Assembly: GCA_905250075.1 (NCBI GenBank)
Contig: CAJNOP010000077.1
Span: 339,210-403,209 of the forward strand
From: Rotaria sp. Silwood1
Taxonomy: Eukaryota; Rotifera; Eurotatoria; Philodinida; Philodinidae
Direction: 5' to 3'
Length of the DNA: 64,000 bases
Shown here one piece after another: positions 1 to 11,960 of the stretch. The stretch's first letter is position 1, and every line of letters begins with the position of its first letter. The notes under the pieces were generated by a model, which made no database searches, had not been told where the DNA came from, and saw nothing but the letters and a program-made list of their open reading frames with translations. The translations under genes were made by a program, and so were the position numbers.

Positions 1-83
1 GGATCCTAATGGATCCTGATGGATCCTAATGGATCCTGATGGATCCTGGTGGATCCTATGGATCCCAGGATCCACCAGGATCC
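1..83. repeat. GGATCC decamer tandem repeat with terminal hairpin
   Basis: Positions 1-60 are six 10-bp units alternating GGATCCTAAT and GGATCCTGAT, the last two being variants. Bases 41-57 are exactly inverted at 67-83, giving a 17-bp arm on each side of a 9-base centre. The repeat runs off the left window edge, so its full length is unknown. No coding function is apparent. Confidence 0.9.
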
Positions 84-1616
84 GCTTTTTCCCCCTTGAA
101 TCGAAGAACAAAACATGATGATCCATGAAATTGAATATTATCACGAAATAATTACAAAATCAATTCAATATGCTTATAGGACAATATCATACCAACAATG
201 TTTCAATTCACGTCTTACTTGTGAAGAAACTATTGATCCAATGAGTTTATCAGTTATAACGATTGTTAAAATTGAAACAAACGAATTACTCAGATATCAC
301 ATGATGACACACGATTAAATACAGAAAAAAAAATATATATATTGCAACCAAATGGTATTTGTCTGTAAATAAAACGTATTTAAGTTAGAATTCATACTTA
401 TACAGACTATTTTATTAATGAGCTTTAGGAAATATCTATTTCGATGTAGTTTAGCTAGATAAATTTATGAACTGATTTCGGACAGTAAAGATATTCCAGT
501 AACAGCTTCTAATTTCAAAGAATATTGTAAAAGTTATCGAAACTATTATCTGCACGAATTTCATTGACACATTAAATTTATTTGCAATTGGTTCATCGAG
601 AAGGCAATGAAAAAAACGTATGAAAATCGAACAAAACCAATTGTTTCCTTTAGCGTGACCCAAACAAGTTGTAGTACACATATTTTCGTATTTAGCGAAT
701 AGTATCTCAACAGTCGAATAACTAACTACCAATGTAAGAATGCTTGATACTTTTCAAATTACTCTCGATTGATACCATGTATAATCGTTTGAGCTATGCT
801 ATTACCTATTGTTTCAGTGTCTATGTTGTTCGTTTGTTTTTCTTTGAGTGACCACTCTTCGTGTTTTTTCGAAAATTTTATAATGAAGCGATACCACTTG
901 GCTACCATATTCGTATTTTGGCGTGCTGCATTTACGATGTTCTCATGTCTTCTAGCATCGTCTTGATGTTTTTGATTGTTCTCAACGGAAAGTTCGTTTT
1001 CTTTGTGCGTCAATCACAGTGTGAAGCGTGTGGGTGTGAGTTTCGATGTGACTATTCTATATATAAAAAAATGATTTCGATCATCGAAGCAATGTCGAGT
1101 ACCATTGATGATGTTGAAAAAAATGTCTTAGACAAGATTAATCTAGTATTTCGTTAATCATGTGATACTGATTGATGGTCAATGAAGCTCATGTCATCGA
1201 TCGCCTTGTCGGGTCGCGCCTTTCTAGTAAAAACAAAACAACTCTGCAAAAGCTCATTATACAAAAAACATTCAAAGTCTAATGAAAAGCTATCTATAAG
1301 AGTTGGTTTTTTTCATTGAAAATTCAAGCACTATATAGATAATACCATAAGTAATATGCCAATTTCATTTTTTTCCTGACAAAGATCAACTTTTCTCAGC
1401 TGCTCTCGATGTATGGGTATGAATGCACCACTTTATTAAAAATTTTCTCAAGCCATATTAATAAATTGAGGCAGTGTGAGTCATTTTGTTTTTTGTACTT
1501 GTTAGTGAGCATCGTATTATATTTTCTTCGATATTTTCAAAATCTGGAATTGACACAAAAAATATTGAACATAGAAAAAGAAAATATTGATACGTCTATA
1601 CTATGAATATGCAAAC
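84..1616. other. Intergenic stretch, no supported gene
   Basis: AT-rich sequence with several short open frames, none with a recognisable domain. Two overlap on opposite strands: 759-1013 minus (84 codons, charged, begins with TTG after an in-frame TGA) and 861-1157 plus (98 codons). The minus frame has the more protein-like composition, but no splice signals or homology cue support it. A short TGTGGGTGTGAG tract at about 1028-1040 belongs to the dispersed telomere-like family listed elsewhere. Confidence 0.5.
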
Positions 1617-2420
1617 TTAAACATTTATTTCACCTTTTAAATAGGTGACTGCTTTGCCAGACATGAGCACCCTGTCACCTTGATTTTCGCACCAAAGTTC
1701 TCCTTTACGCGCCGAAATCTGATAAGCATGCAGCTGATTTTTACCCAACCGTTCAGCCCAATAAGGGGTGAGACTACAATGTGATGAACCAGTAACAGGA
1801 TCTTCGGGAATGCCAGCACTCGGGGCAAAAAACCTCGAAACAAAATCGACTTCATCACCGGGTGCAGTGACAATCACACTAAAAACAGAATCAATTTTAG
1901 CTAACGCCATAAAATCCGGCGACAATTGTTTGACATCAGCCTCTTTTTCATAAACGAGCATATGATCTCTTGCTTTATAAACTTCAATGGGAGTTACATT
2001 GCTGCGTAACGCTAACAACAGTCCATCAGGCACATCAGTTTTGACTACTGGACGAGCTGGAAAATTGAGGGTGTATAAACCATTTTTCGTTTGGCGGGTT
2101 ACTTTAAATGCACCAGCTTTCTTAGTTTGAAAGTTGATTTCCTCATTCACTGAGGATATTTCAGTGAAAATCATATGTGCAGCTGCTAATGTCGCATGAC
2201 CACAAAGATCTATTTCTAGTTGAGGCGTAAACCACCGAAGTTCATATCCATCATTGTTGGACTTTGGCACGAAAAAAGCCGTGTCAGCCAGATTGTTTTC
2301 AGCAGCAATCTGTTGCATTAATGAATCAGGTAACCACTCGTCTAATGGGCATACCGCTGCAGAGTTACCGCCAAATAATTGATCAGTAAAGGCATCGACC
2401 TGGTATATTTTAATTTTCAT
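1617..2420 (-). CDS. PhzF family isomerase/epimerase-like protein, intronless
   Basis: 267 aa, a normal length for the phenazine-biosynthesis PhzF / diaminopimelate-epimerase-like fold. Visible motifs: N-terminal IYQVDAFT followed by GGNSAAV (about residues 5-22), the family block DLCGHATLAAAH (about 71-82), EDPVTGSSHCSLTPYW (about 205-220) and an ARKGEL strand near residue 240. The position of the usual catalytic glutamate (family SET) reads ADT, so aspartate may replace it. PhzF enzymes isomerise small acidic substrates; the substrate here cannot be predicted. The first ATG of the frame fits the family start. The frame is uninterrupted and visibly more GC-rich than its flanks. Lack of introns and bacterial-type sequence make horizontal acquisition likely, which is inference. 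No gene lies close by. Confidence 0.9.
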   Translation of the reverse strand: MKIKIYQVDAFTDQLFGGNSAAVCPLDEWLPDSLMQQIAAENNLADTAFFVPKSNNDGYELRWFTPQLEIDLCGHATLAAAHMIFTEISSVNEEINFQTKKAGAFKVTRQTKNGLYTLNFPARPVVKTDVPDGLLLALRSNVTPIEVYKARDHMLVYEKEADVKQLSPDFMALAKIDSVFSVIVTAPGDEVDFVSRFFAPSAGIPEDPVTGSSHCSLTPYWAERLGKNQLHAYQISARKGELWCENQGDRVLMSGKAVTYLKGEINV

Positions 2421-4901
2421 GATTGTAATTAATTATGTTATTTATTAAATTTGTTTACTGCAATCGTATTGTATCAGCTTCACTTTCTTATCAATAACTA
2501 ACAACTCTAACAATTAAAAAAAATTTTGTTGAGATATATCCAATATTGACAAGCTATAGTGTATTTGTCGATGTCTAACAGTTTATTTTAAAAAACCTCA
2601 CGGGTTGGTCAGTTCATAAGGTCTATTTTCATCATTTGTATTGTTCACTTTAAGTTGAAGAAATCTTTATGAAAGCAACAGTTTTAGAAAACAAGAAATT
2701 TTAATTTTTTGCAGCTTGTATTCATTTTACTATTTACTACCTAATTCTTTAAAATCATTTTTTAACAGATACTTTTTCCAAAATTATTCTCATACTTACT
2801 CGATTCAAGAAATAAATACAATAGTATATATGAGCTGTGTAAAAAAAAATCGAATGTCGAAATACGTGATGTTATTACTTATATGGTGTCTTAGGTGCAC
2901 ATTGTCAAAAAAGAGAATGAAAGAAACGGATAAGGTTTCTCATTTCGTCGTCACTCAAGGTTGTTCTTCATTTCACACAACCTACATATTTACACAGATA
3001 AGCAAACAGTTGGGGTTCTCTCTCTTATTTTTTCTTACAAGAGCAAAAAGATGACAAATATAAGTGTGGATGATGAGAATATGCACATAACAGCCGATCA
3101 TTCGATAAACACTTTGACACATTGATTTCAGCTACTGATAAGCATCAAAATTCTATATAGAGCCCTCGAATTGCCAATTGCTAGCATCAATCTCGAGTTG
3201 TTGTAAACTATTGAATATACGCGCAGAAAGAGATCTAGACAATTTGTAGAACATCTAAACTATTATTTTTCTTTGAAATTCATCTTTTCAATTGATAAAA
3301 AGATAATACTTTGATAATGGTATGTCTTAATTTAATTTTAAGTATTCATGTTTAAAAATTACAATACATTTTTTTTTAATTTAATGAAAAGAAAGTATTG
3401 CACGTCTCTAATCAAAGAAATAGCTTTACTTGAATGTCAGATGCTATATAATGAGCTTATTTGATAAATACGACATTTGATAAATATGACATTTGATAAT
3501 CAACTGATTTGTGTACGATAATATAAAATCAATGTTTTGAAATTATTTCAAAGTTAAAATACGAAAATTCTTTATGATTGTGTTTTCATCAAGAAAACTT
3601 TTCGATCGCTCGTCGCCTCCATTATATACTTATTACAATCTTCTTGGGATCCTGTATAATTGAACTAAAGTTATCAAAAATAAATAACGAAATTTTTTGC
3701 TATGATATCCACAAAAAAATAAAACAAATTGTACTTTTATAAATTTCATATTTTTCTCATTAGATAAACTATTAGTATATCTATTTGATCCTTCTGTATA
3801 AGCTCGAGTTTCTTTTTTCTTGATCTCATTCAAGTTCAAATAAACGTAAAATTCTTTCAATAACCATATCATTTGATGTTAAAACTTTTAAATGATCCAC
3901 TACTGATTTGTGTCATCATCAAAAGCTCATAGAAGTAAAATCATAATAAGACGCCATCGTTCATTATGTGCAAATATCGATGTTTGTGATTAATTCATGA
4001 TAATGAATTTCGATCGTTTTCACTTATTATTAAAAATTTTATAGCTGTTTCATGTATAACAATATCAACTAAGCGATGACTAAATTAAAAAATAGTTTAT
4101 GCATGACAAATTGTAGTCGGTTGTTGTTCATATTCTTCAAATAATTGATAAGAATCAAGCAGCTTTAACATTTGATATCAATAATAACGAATGAAAAACT
4201 TTTAGTTATTTACCAAAATAAGTCTTATCTAAAGCTATACTTTTAGGGTATGAGTGTCAGAGAAGAGAATACGAATGTCCACATTTTCATCCTGTAGTAT
4301 ATAATTGATGTTTTTTTTACTAAAACTCTTATGGGTATTATTAACTATATGCTTCATTATTATTCCAAGGCAATAAATGATGTATGAGAGACTCTATGTA
4401 TCTTGAGAGCCGTGTTGAATGGTAAGTTTTATGCACAGCGAAATTAGGAGAGGAATATATAGTATCTAACTCATCTCTTTTAACAGAGACTTTAGTATGA
4501 CGCAAGTTAAGATATGGAAAGGTGTTATGTAAAGCACGAGTGATTACATAAAAGTACTTTCATTTTGTTATTTCCCTTCCACAGAAACGCTTTGATGAAT
4601 GAAATTCGTAATTTATAATTTCACTCTTGGAGTATGTGTAGGCATTGAACTATTGATTGTGGCTATCGGCTTTCGCTTCTTCTGAAGAGTGTGTATGTAT
4701 CTCTCAGATAACTGTATCGCGGTCTGTTTGATTCCTACCAACAACGAAAAAATCAATGCTAAAGCTGTTTATTATACAGAGTGATATCCTTCTTGTGATT
4801 ATATTTAGGGAAAAATTTATTTCGATATGGTTAGATAAGCGCCAATGGATACTATAGAATTGTATTAGACAGAAAAAAAAAAGTAAGAAAATGATTCGTT
4901 A
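2421..4901. other. Intergenic stretch, no supported gene
   Basis: AT-rich DNA between the PhzF-like and F-box genes. Frames at 2716-3054 plus and 3633-3872 minus lack domains, biased composition or splice context and are treated as chance. No tandem repeat or RNA gene was seen. Confidence 0.5.
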
Positions 4902-6122
4902 TTAATTTTTTTCATTGAATCCGACGCTGAGCCACCAGAAACCTTCTGCATCGTCTTTCAGTTCACTTTTAGCATGTTTTTGCTTGAAAAAATTATTCTG
5001 GAGAAATTCCAACTGACACTCCGTACGATCTTGGCTGTTGTAATCATAATCTTCACCTAAATAGTAGTATAAACTAAAGTATTTGACCTTGGTACATTTG
5101 TTTGTGAGCTGTTGACTCCAGAAAACAGCCGAAGGTCTTCCAAATCCGCTCACATGGAGTTGTTGAAGTTCAGGGCAGTATGTAAGAACGAACTCAATCC
5201 CTTGAAGCCATGACATCTCTAAGCTTAGGCATCTGATATGAGTTATACTATGCAAACGTTCTGGTATTGAATCAAAGTTATCGGAAGTACACGCACTCAA
5301 AACACGAAGTTGATGGCCGAGACAATCAATAATATTGACCAAATCTTTGAAAAACATCCAATTAATTTTCAGGCGACGCAATGAATACAAACGCGATGCA
5401 TTAAGGGCAAGTTGAGAAGTCAATCCTATATTATCTGGTATCAAATGGTTTGTTATGTCAATGTGGACAATGGAAGCAGGTAGACAATCGAATAAATTAA
5501 TTAGAAAACAATTTTGAAAAAGGTGTTCATTTGGATCACAATGTTTGGCAATGCTAGTGGTATAGAAGATTCTCAATGATCGAAGATGGACGAAAAACCG
5601 AAGGTGAGGATATATGAGAGTATCAACCACTCTACAAGATACCCAATGAAGGTTTAAATGACGAAGTTCAATAAATAAATGTAGCATATCAGATATTAAT
5701 AAATCTTCTCTGTACAAATAACGTCTCAATTGGAGAGAAACAATTCTATTCGGTTTAAGTATGTCGACAGGCACTTGTTGTTCGTCAAAGTAATCCTTAA
5801 CGAAAAATTAAGATATCTATTCTTATACATGAATTCAAAAACATTTTACATAATATAATTTAAAACTTTCATCCATTCTTTTACTTTGTTTAGACAAAAA
5901 GAGACAAAGTCGTATAATTTTTATCTTTGAAACAATTATCTTGTATCTTACTTGTTTATATCCTGATACTTTCAAATGAGCTGTATTGATGTTTTCAATC
6001 AAATAATTGAAACGATTATTGATTCCATAGAATGCATGATAAATATCATTAAGAAACATGTAATCAAATATTTCGTAAAATAATTCACTTGTAAAAGACT
6101 CGAGAGATGAGATAGAGGACAT
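4902..6122 (-). CDS. F-box / leucine-rich-repeat-like protein, two exons
   Basis: Exon 1 is 6122-5952 and exon 2 is 5795-4902. The 156-bp intron has donor GTAAGA and acceptor TTAAG, and joins in phase 0, giving 354 aa. Residues about 5-45 form an F-box (ELFYEIFDYMFLNDIYHAFYG, then NNRF), the SKP1-binding module of SCF ubiquitin ligases. After the splice, the DYFDEQQ linker leads into about 300 residues of Leu-rich segments (LRRYLYREDLL, LRHLNLHW, LRSLRIFY, LRRLKINW, LQQLHVSG) that look like degenerate LRRs used for substrate recognition. I chose the ATG at 6122 because it sits immediately before the F-box; an upstream ATG at 6170 would add 16 residues. Such F-box/LRR genes form large families in bdelloids. 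The target is unknown. Confidence 0.8.
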
Positions 6123-6170
6123 TTTTTTATATTGTTTATTGGTACCAATCTGAAATAAGCAAAAACTCAT

Positions 6171-9100
6171 CTAGTGAGCAACAGAAATTCTCTCAAATAA
6201 AATAGCACTTAAACTCCTAATTAATCGAATAGCTTTTGAATATACTCAGCGTAAAATTAAATGTAAATTAAAGTCTGAAAAACTTCCAACTATTGGAGAC
6301 ACGCACATCCTCGTAGAAACTATTATTTCTCTATTCAATTGAAAAAAATAGAAACTAAATGATGCTTTCTAGTTGCTTGTATTCAATAAAAATTTGTATT
6401 GGTGCATAACGCTTGTTTTCGATGAAACAAAAATATTAATCTTCACAGCGCTTTCTCGAAAACAAACTTAGAATCTACTATAACAGACATAAAAATAGAG
6501 TGAAAAACTTAAACAACATCTATATTTTATTTTACCTATATTCAAACAATAATTCAAACTAAACGTATATCCCAAAAGAATCTTTCAATGAATTGTATAA
6601 TGGAAATGAGCTATAGGAGTAAAAAAAATTGATAATACTTCCGTAAGTATAATGGTTCGAGCAAAAAAAAAAGTAATATTGACATTATGACAACTAGTAA
6701 ATCAAAAATATTGCATTGTATTTCATTGAATACAACATACTGAATTTTACATCTTCTCTAGCTTTTAATTCACATTCGCTACTACTAATCGTTTTGTCTA
6801 TTTTTCAGCACGTTTGAGTGCAATTTGAATAGATTCTTGTCATATGAGTGTAGTCATCCTGATGCTATATTCGAAGTTACTCGAATACCATCAGCTATTT
6901 TAACTCATTTATTTAATTAAAAGTTTAGATGAATATAACACTTGGAATAAAAACTATGTTTTCCTTAAGCTTTGAATTTTGGTTATGACTTACTTGAGAT
7001 GATTCTTTTCTAGTCTAAGATCAAAACAAATCATGAAAATATTCGTTACAATAACAAAGCACAATATTATCATTGCAATCAAGAGTGCCTATCGCTACTT
7101 TCATCCATGTTATTGACATATTAATGATGGAGAGAAAGTTACAGAAGAGAAGAGCGATTTACTATGAGTCGCTGGTTCACATTTATTCTATTCTATCAAT
7201 ATTATAGCTTTTGTGTAGACATATGGTCTAACGCATGTCTCTCTTCTTGCTCTGTAACAAGTTATTTTATTTGTGAACAATCAAGATATATTGCATTGTG
7301 AGTAAAATTAATTACTCTTGAACATGAGTTATTTATACCATACTGATATTCAGCTCGACAAGATAAGTAAATATAACCAATATTTTTTTTTTGCTTATTT
7401 CTTTGTGATTTTGAATGGTACGTACAGAAAGTTCAGTGAAAAGAAAAGTCTTGGGAGACTTTTGAAAGAAATCATCTTCAAATGAATATGCATCAAATAT
7501 GTCGCTTTTAATCAGAATTGCTCAAATAAAGAGAAGTGTTGAATACATATGGAAGTGAAAATACATTATATTAACAGCAAAACTTGTGTAGCGTATTATC
7601 AGAAATTGAGTGAATTTACTGATTTCTATTTTAGATAAAAATAAGCTGAATATCTTTATTGAATGAAAGATTAATTCTAATATGTTTGTTCAAAATTTCA
7701 GTGTATATGTCATGCCGCAGTTACTTTCATTTAACTAAATACCAAATAATTACCATTGAATTAATAATACTAAAAGCAAAATACATACTTCTTGTTTATT
7801 AATATTATTTTAAAAGCATATATATATATCTGGAAATAAATAGTTTCAGTCTATATTTTAAATATATCATAGCAATAAAAGCAAATTTAAAGAAATAAGT
7901 ACGTATCCTGGAAGAGCATGAAGCTTCCTATCGCTCTATGTATTCATGTTTTTATTTACACTAGTGCACTACCAAAATAAATCGAATACAATGAAGCCAC
8001 TTTCATAACCAAGTTTCTATGAACTTGATTTTGCCACTGTTATAAAAATTAGTTTTTTTCAATTTTTCATTAATATAGAAATGTTTTTTTTAAAGAAAAG
8101 TAAATATATATTGTGATAGAAATTGAAATTTTCTATTATTTCATATGTTTATCTGTTCTCTTGTAATAATTCGAGTATGATATAGATAATCTCCTTAAGA
8201 AATCGGAAAAATTGGAATTTCAATTAACATTTTACTTTTTATTACCAACTTCTTTATTCGTGTAGAAATAACTTTTTGAACAAGTAATTGAATCCTTTGA
8301 CAGTACCTCATATATTCAATCATCCTAAACTTTAGAAATAAAAACGAAAGAACAAGTTAAAAAGTCTACTGTGTTTTAGAGCTTCTCAGGCACAAGAAAA
8401 ATATACAGAATAATAGAGAATTTCAAGCTTTATCAATTTGAGCAGTGCATTTAAATATGTTTTTATTATAATGATATATTTAAAATACAAACTGTAACTA
8501 TTTACTTCCAGGAATATATATACTTTAAGATATGTCATAGGTCTTCATTATAAATTAACTTAGCAAATGTAATGAACTCAACCACCTTTTAAGGACAATT
8601 CTTTTTCTGGTCATTTATTTACTAAATTAATTGATGTTTAAGTCCCGTTGTCCCCTTCGAAATATATATACTGAAAGAACGAAGATTTCTGTACACAATG
8701 TGAGATCAAGTAATAATATACGATCAAAATTATTAAAAGTAGAACACAAACACTTTTCAGTTCAGATGTTTCGTATTAACATGAAATATAAAGCCATAAT
8801 AATAGTGTTTGACTTTGAAGCATAAAACATCATTGCTGCGCATTTCACAGTATATCTTAACACACTAAATGTGTATAATACGAAAGAAAATATGAGTCGT
8901 GTTTACCTCAATCCAAATAGTCTCTACTCGACATTTAAATTATTATTTCTCTGAGATAAAATATGATTAATTTACTTGAAAGAGAATGTATGATTGCTAT
9001 TCACTTCAAGATCATCGGCTGTTATTATTATGAAAGACACGTCAAATCTATTATTTCACGATGAGAAAAAATCAAATCAATATAAATTAGTAAAGATGTG

Positions 9101-10016
9101 TCTAATGAAATCTCGTTATGAATCTTACCAAAAATGTTTTTCGCACGTACTGCATGTTGTTCTATTGAGATAGTAGAACTAGAGAGGATATAAGGATATG
9201 AAAATGAATTAAATCTTTAGTATAATACGTTCATATAATAACTTCATTTTTGTTTAAAAACCTCAAGTGTTCCTATAATGGTGTGAAATTATGAATCACG
9301 ATGTATTTTATGATAATCTCAAGCAATCAAATCTGTTTTTTTTTCGTATTCATAAACAATTATTGCCTACATTCAAACATGTTCTTTGCTGAGTAATTAC
9401 TTGAAGAATTTCACATATACATAGAAACGAAGTGTTTTTCGTAAGAACTTTCTTTTTAATCATCGGCGTTATGTCGAAACATCTTTACTCAACATCAATT
9501 TCATTTCAACTTAACATAATTACTAATTTATTCCAACAAAATACGTTGATCCGATTGCAATCAACTTCACCATCACTCCCTAATGCTCTGCTATTTTTGT
9601 TTTTGATTAAATGACAATATAAAGAAAGAGACAAAAATATTTACACAAAATGAAATGATTTTGAACATTGTAATGTATACAACTAGATAATTTATGTATT
9701 TGTTCTTGTATATGATATGGTTGAAATCAGAATAATTCATCAAAACTAGAATCAATCAGAACGATTTAAAAAAAAAGAATCCCGATCCACTACAACTCAT
9801 AGTAAAAGCCATATATATATGTGATGTTTTTTTACGAATAAATGTTGAAAAATTTATTGAGCAAAATCAAACATCAATTTTTAAAAATAGCTGATATAAT
9901 TATGGATCTATTGTGACGATACTAAGGTTTGCAACTAATGAAAGAGATCTTTAGAATATTATGCTCTGATTGAAACAGTACATAACCATATCACCAGAAC
10001 AGTTTTCACAATATAC
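6171..10016. other. Gene desert, AT-rich
   Basis: About 3.8 kb with only short chance frames (for example 8631-8825 and 9432-9614 plus), homopolymer T tracts and short TA runs (around 7810 and 9815). No protein domain, RNA gene, long tandem repeat or clear transposon end was recognised. Confidence 0.5.
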
Positions 10017-10767
10017 TTAGGGCATTTCAAAAGTAGTGACAATGACATTTCAATACCGTATAGTAAACTTTCTAATATCGTAAGAATAAAATTTTAATAA
10101 GAGCTGTTTTTCTATGATAGGTGACGTTTATACTAATGTCTATTTAAAAAAAAACGAGTGGATATTTTTTGAATAATTTTCCATAGAAACAAGATGGAAG
10201 GTTGTTGTTTTCATCGTTCGAAAGAGACGATGAAGATGCATCGAAACATCTATTATAAGTTTTTCTTGAATGTTGTGTGAAGTTTGTTTAATCAATTTTC
10301 AAAATGTCGAAAAAATTGGCTTTTTATCAAACAGATATGCTAGAAAAATCACTTAGAGTTTCAATTAGACTATTTATAACTCTTGAATGATTAACTCTAA
10401 ACATGTCAACTTTGTACAGTGTTGTAAATCTGCCCTTGACGATTTGAATACACACTCGACAATGGATAACTTGCTGTAAACATCTCACGGGTTATATTTG
10501 TTTTCAAAAAGGTCGATTGAAAACCTTAAAAAATTCAATTCAAAAAATTCCTATAATATACGATTCGATGGATCTTTATCACCTCATTCGATTGGTGAAA
10601 ATTGCAGCTATGTATCTTGTTTCTATTAAAAGTTATTCAAAAAATATTCACTCTTATTTTTTTTAATAGACATTAGTATAAACATTACCTATCATAGAAA
10701 ATAAAGTCTTCTAAAGTTTACTATACGGTATTAAAATGTCATTGCCACTACATTTGAACTGCTCTAA
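10017..10767. mobile_element. Foldback element with long inverted termini, mariner-MITE-like
   Basis: The left end from 10017 (TTAGGGCATTTCAAAAGTAG) is matched in inverted orientation by the right end at 10767 (TTAGAGCAGTTCAAATGTAG). Arms continue inward for about 180 bp through shared blocks such as TATAGTAAACTTT, TTTATACTAATGTCTATT and ATATTTTTTGAATAA. Weaker pairing continues to about 10245 and 10560. TA dinucleotides lie one base outside each end, as expected of Tc1/mariner insertions. No transposase is encoded. The family assignment rests on the TA flanks and end style only. Confidence 0.65.
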
Positions 10768-10772
10768 ATAAA

Positions 10773-11960
10773 TCAGTCATTTTTATTGAATTCTTGGACA
10801 TGTTGCTTTACCCATTGCTCGTAATCCATTCCAGGTGATCCCGTCAGAAGTTCAACATTCGGAGATACTTCGACAGTGCCTTTCTGAATGAGCTGGGCTA
10901 AGTTGGCCAAATGATCAGCAGTATGCTGCTCCCAACCATCTTTTAATACGTGTTCTTTTAATGTTGTGTCCTTCCATTCATTCCAATCCAGTGGAACATA
11001 ACGAATCTTGCGACCAAGGACAGCAGAGTAGATGTTAGCTACCTCGTCCATATTAACTGCTTTCGGACCGGTAAGGTCATATGATTTTCCAATGTGAGCA
11101 GCTGGATTAGTAAGAATAACAGCAGCCACCCGAGCAACATCATAGGCAGCAATAGGTGGTATACGACCAGAGCCAAAAGGAATGCGCAGTTCATCGTGTT
11201 CGGCGACTGCAGATTTGGCCCAGTGATACAAATGAGGATTCTGATAAAAGTTCTAGAAGTTGGAGGAATAGTTTGAAAAGGTAAAAACAGCCTACCTCCA
11301 TAAAGATAGTTGGACGAAGATTCACGAAAGGTACACCTGACCATTCCAAAGCTTGCTCTCCCAACCAATGTGCATTTACTTGTGGACTCGCAGAAGTTTG
11401 GTTGATGTTCATTTTTGACACAGTCATCTGAAAAGCAAAGACAACTAGATGGCTTTGTCCGTCACTAAAGAAATTTAGATCAGGGTTGATTATAGGTGGG
11501 ATACAACATTTTAGAGAAAAGTTCGATCTTTGACAGCATTTCTGGTCAGAAACTTTGATCAGTGTCAGTTAAGTAGGGTTCAAAATATAATTCAAAACAA
11601 GTACTGACTTGCATTGTGTACACATACCTGAGACATGTTAACAAAGACTTCAATATTGTAATACTTGGCGACGGCAATCGTATTTAAAGTAGCCTCGAGA
11701 TATTTGGAAGCAACAGTAATGCTAAAGTAGATGCGTCCACAACCGTTTACTGCTCGATGAACATCGGGCAATTGTGTAAGATCACCGATGATGACTTCGG
11801 CACCTCGTTCGCGCAAAGCTTGTGCACGATGATCGTCACGTCGAACAAGAGCTCGAACGGATATATTTTGTTTTCTCAGTAAGTCGACGATAATTCCTGA
11901 AACAGATCCTACACCACCGCCAGCTCCAGTGACAAGAATCGGTTTGGTAGTCTGAGCCAT
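10773..11960 (-). CDS. NmrA-like / atypical SDR NAD(P)-binding protein, three exons
   Basis: Exons 11960-11628, 11427-11296 and 11252-10773 join in phase 0 to 314 aa, typical for NmrA-like atypical short-chain reductases. Introns are 200 bp (GTATGT..TTTTCAG) and 43 bp (GTAGGC..TTCTAG). The N-terminus has a Rossmann strand with VTGAGGGVGS (about residues 11-20), then VRALVRRDD and an acidic DLTQ turn. FVNMSQMTV spans the first junction, and RPTIFME precedes the second. The last exon carries the substrate-side region (IAAYDVARVAAVIL, SYDLTGPKAVNMDE). The lineage contains quinone/azoreductase-like oxidoreductases and redox-sensing regulators; which applies here is unknown. The stop codon is only 5 bp from a foldback element. 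Sequence style is bacterial but introns are present, so an older transfer is possible. Confidence 0.85.

Noticed and set aside
861-1157. 98-codon plus-strand frame
   Set aside because: It overlaps an equally open minus frame, and neither shows a domain or splice signals.
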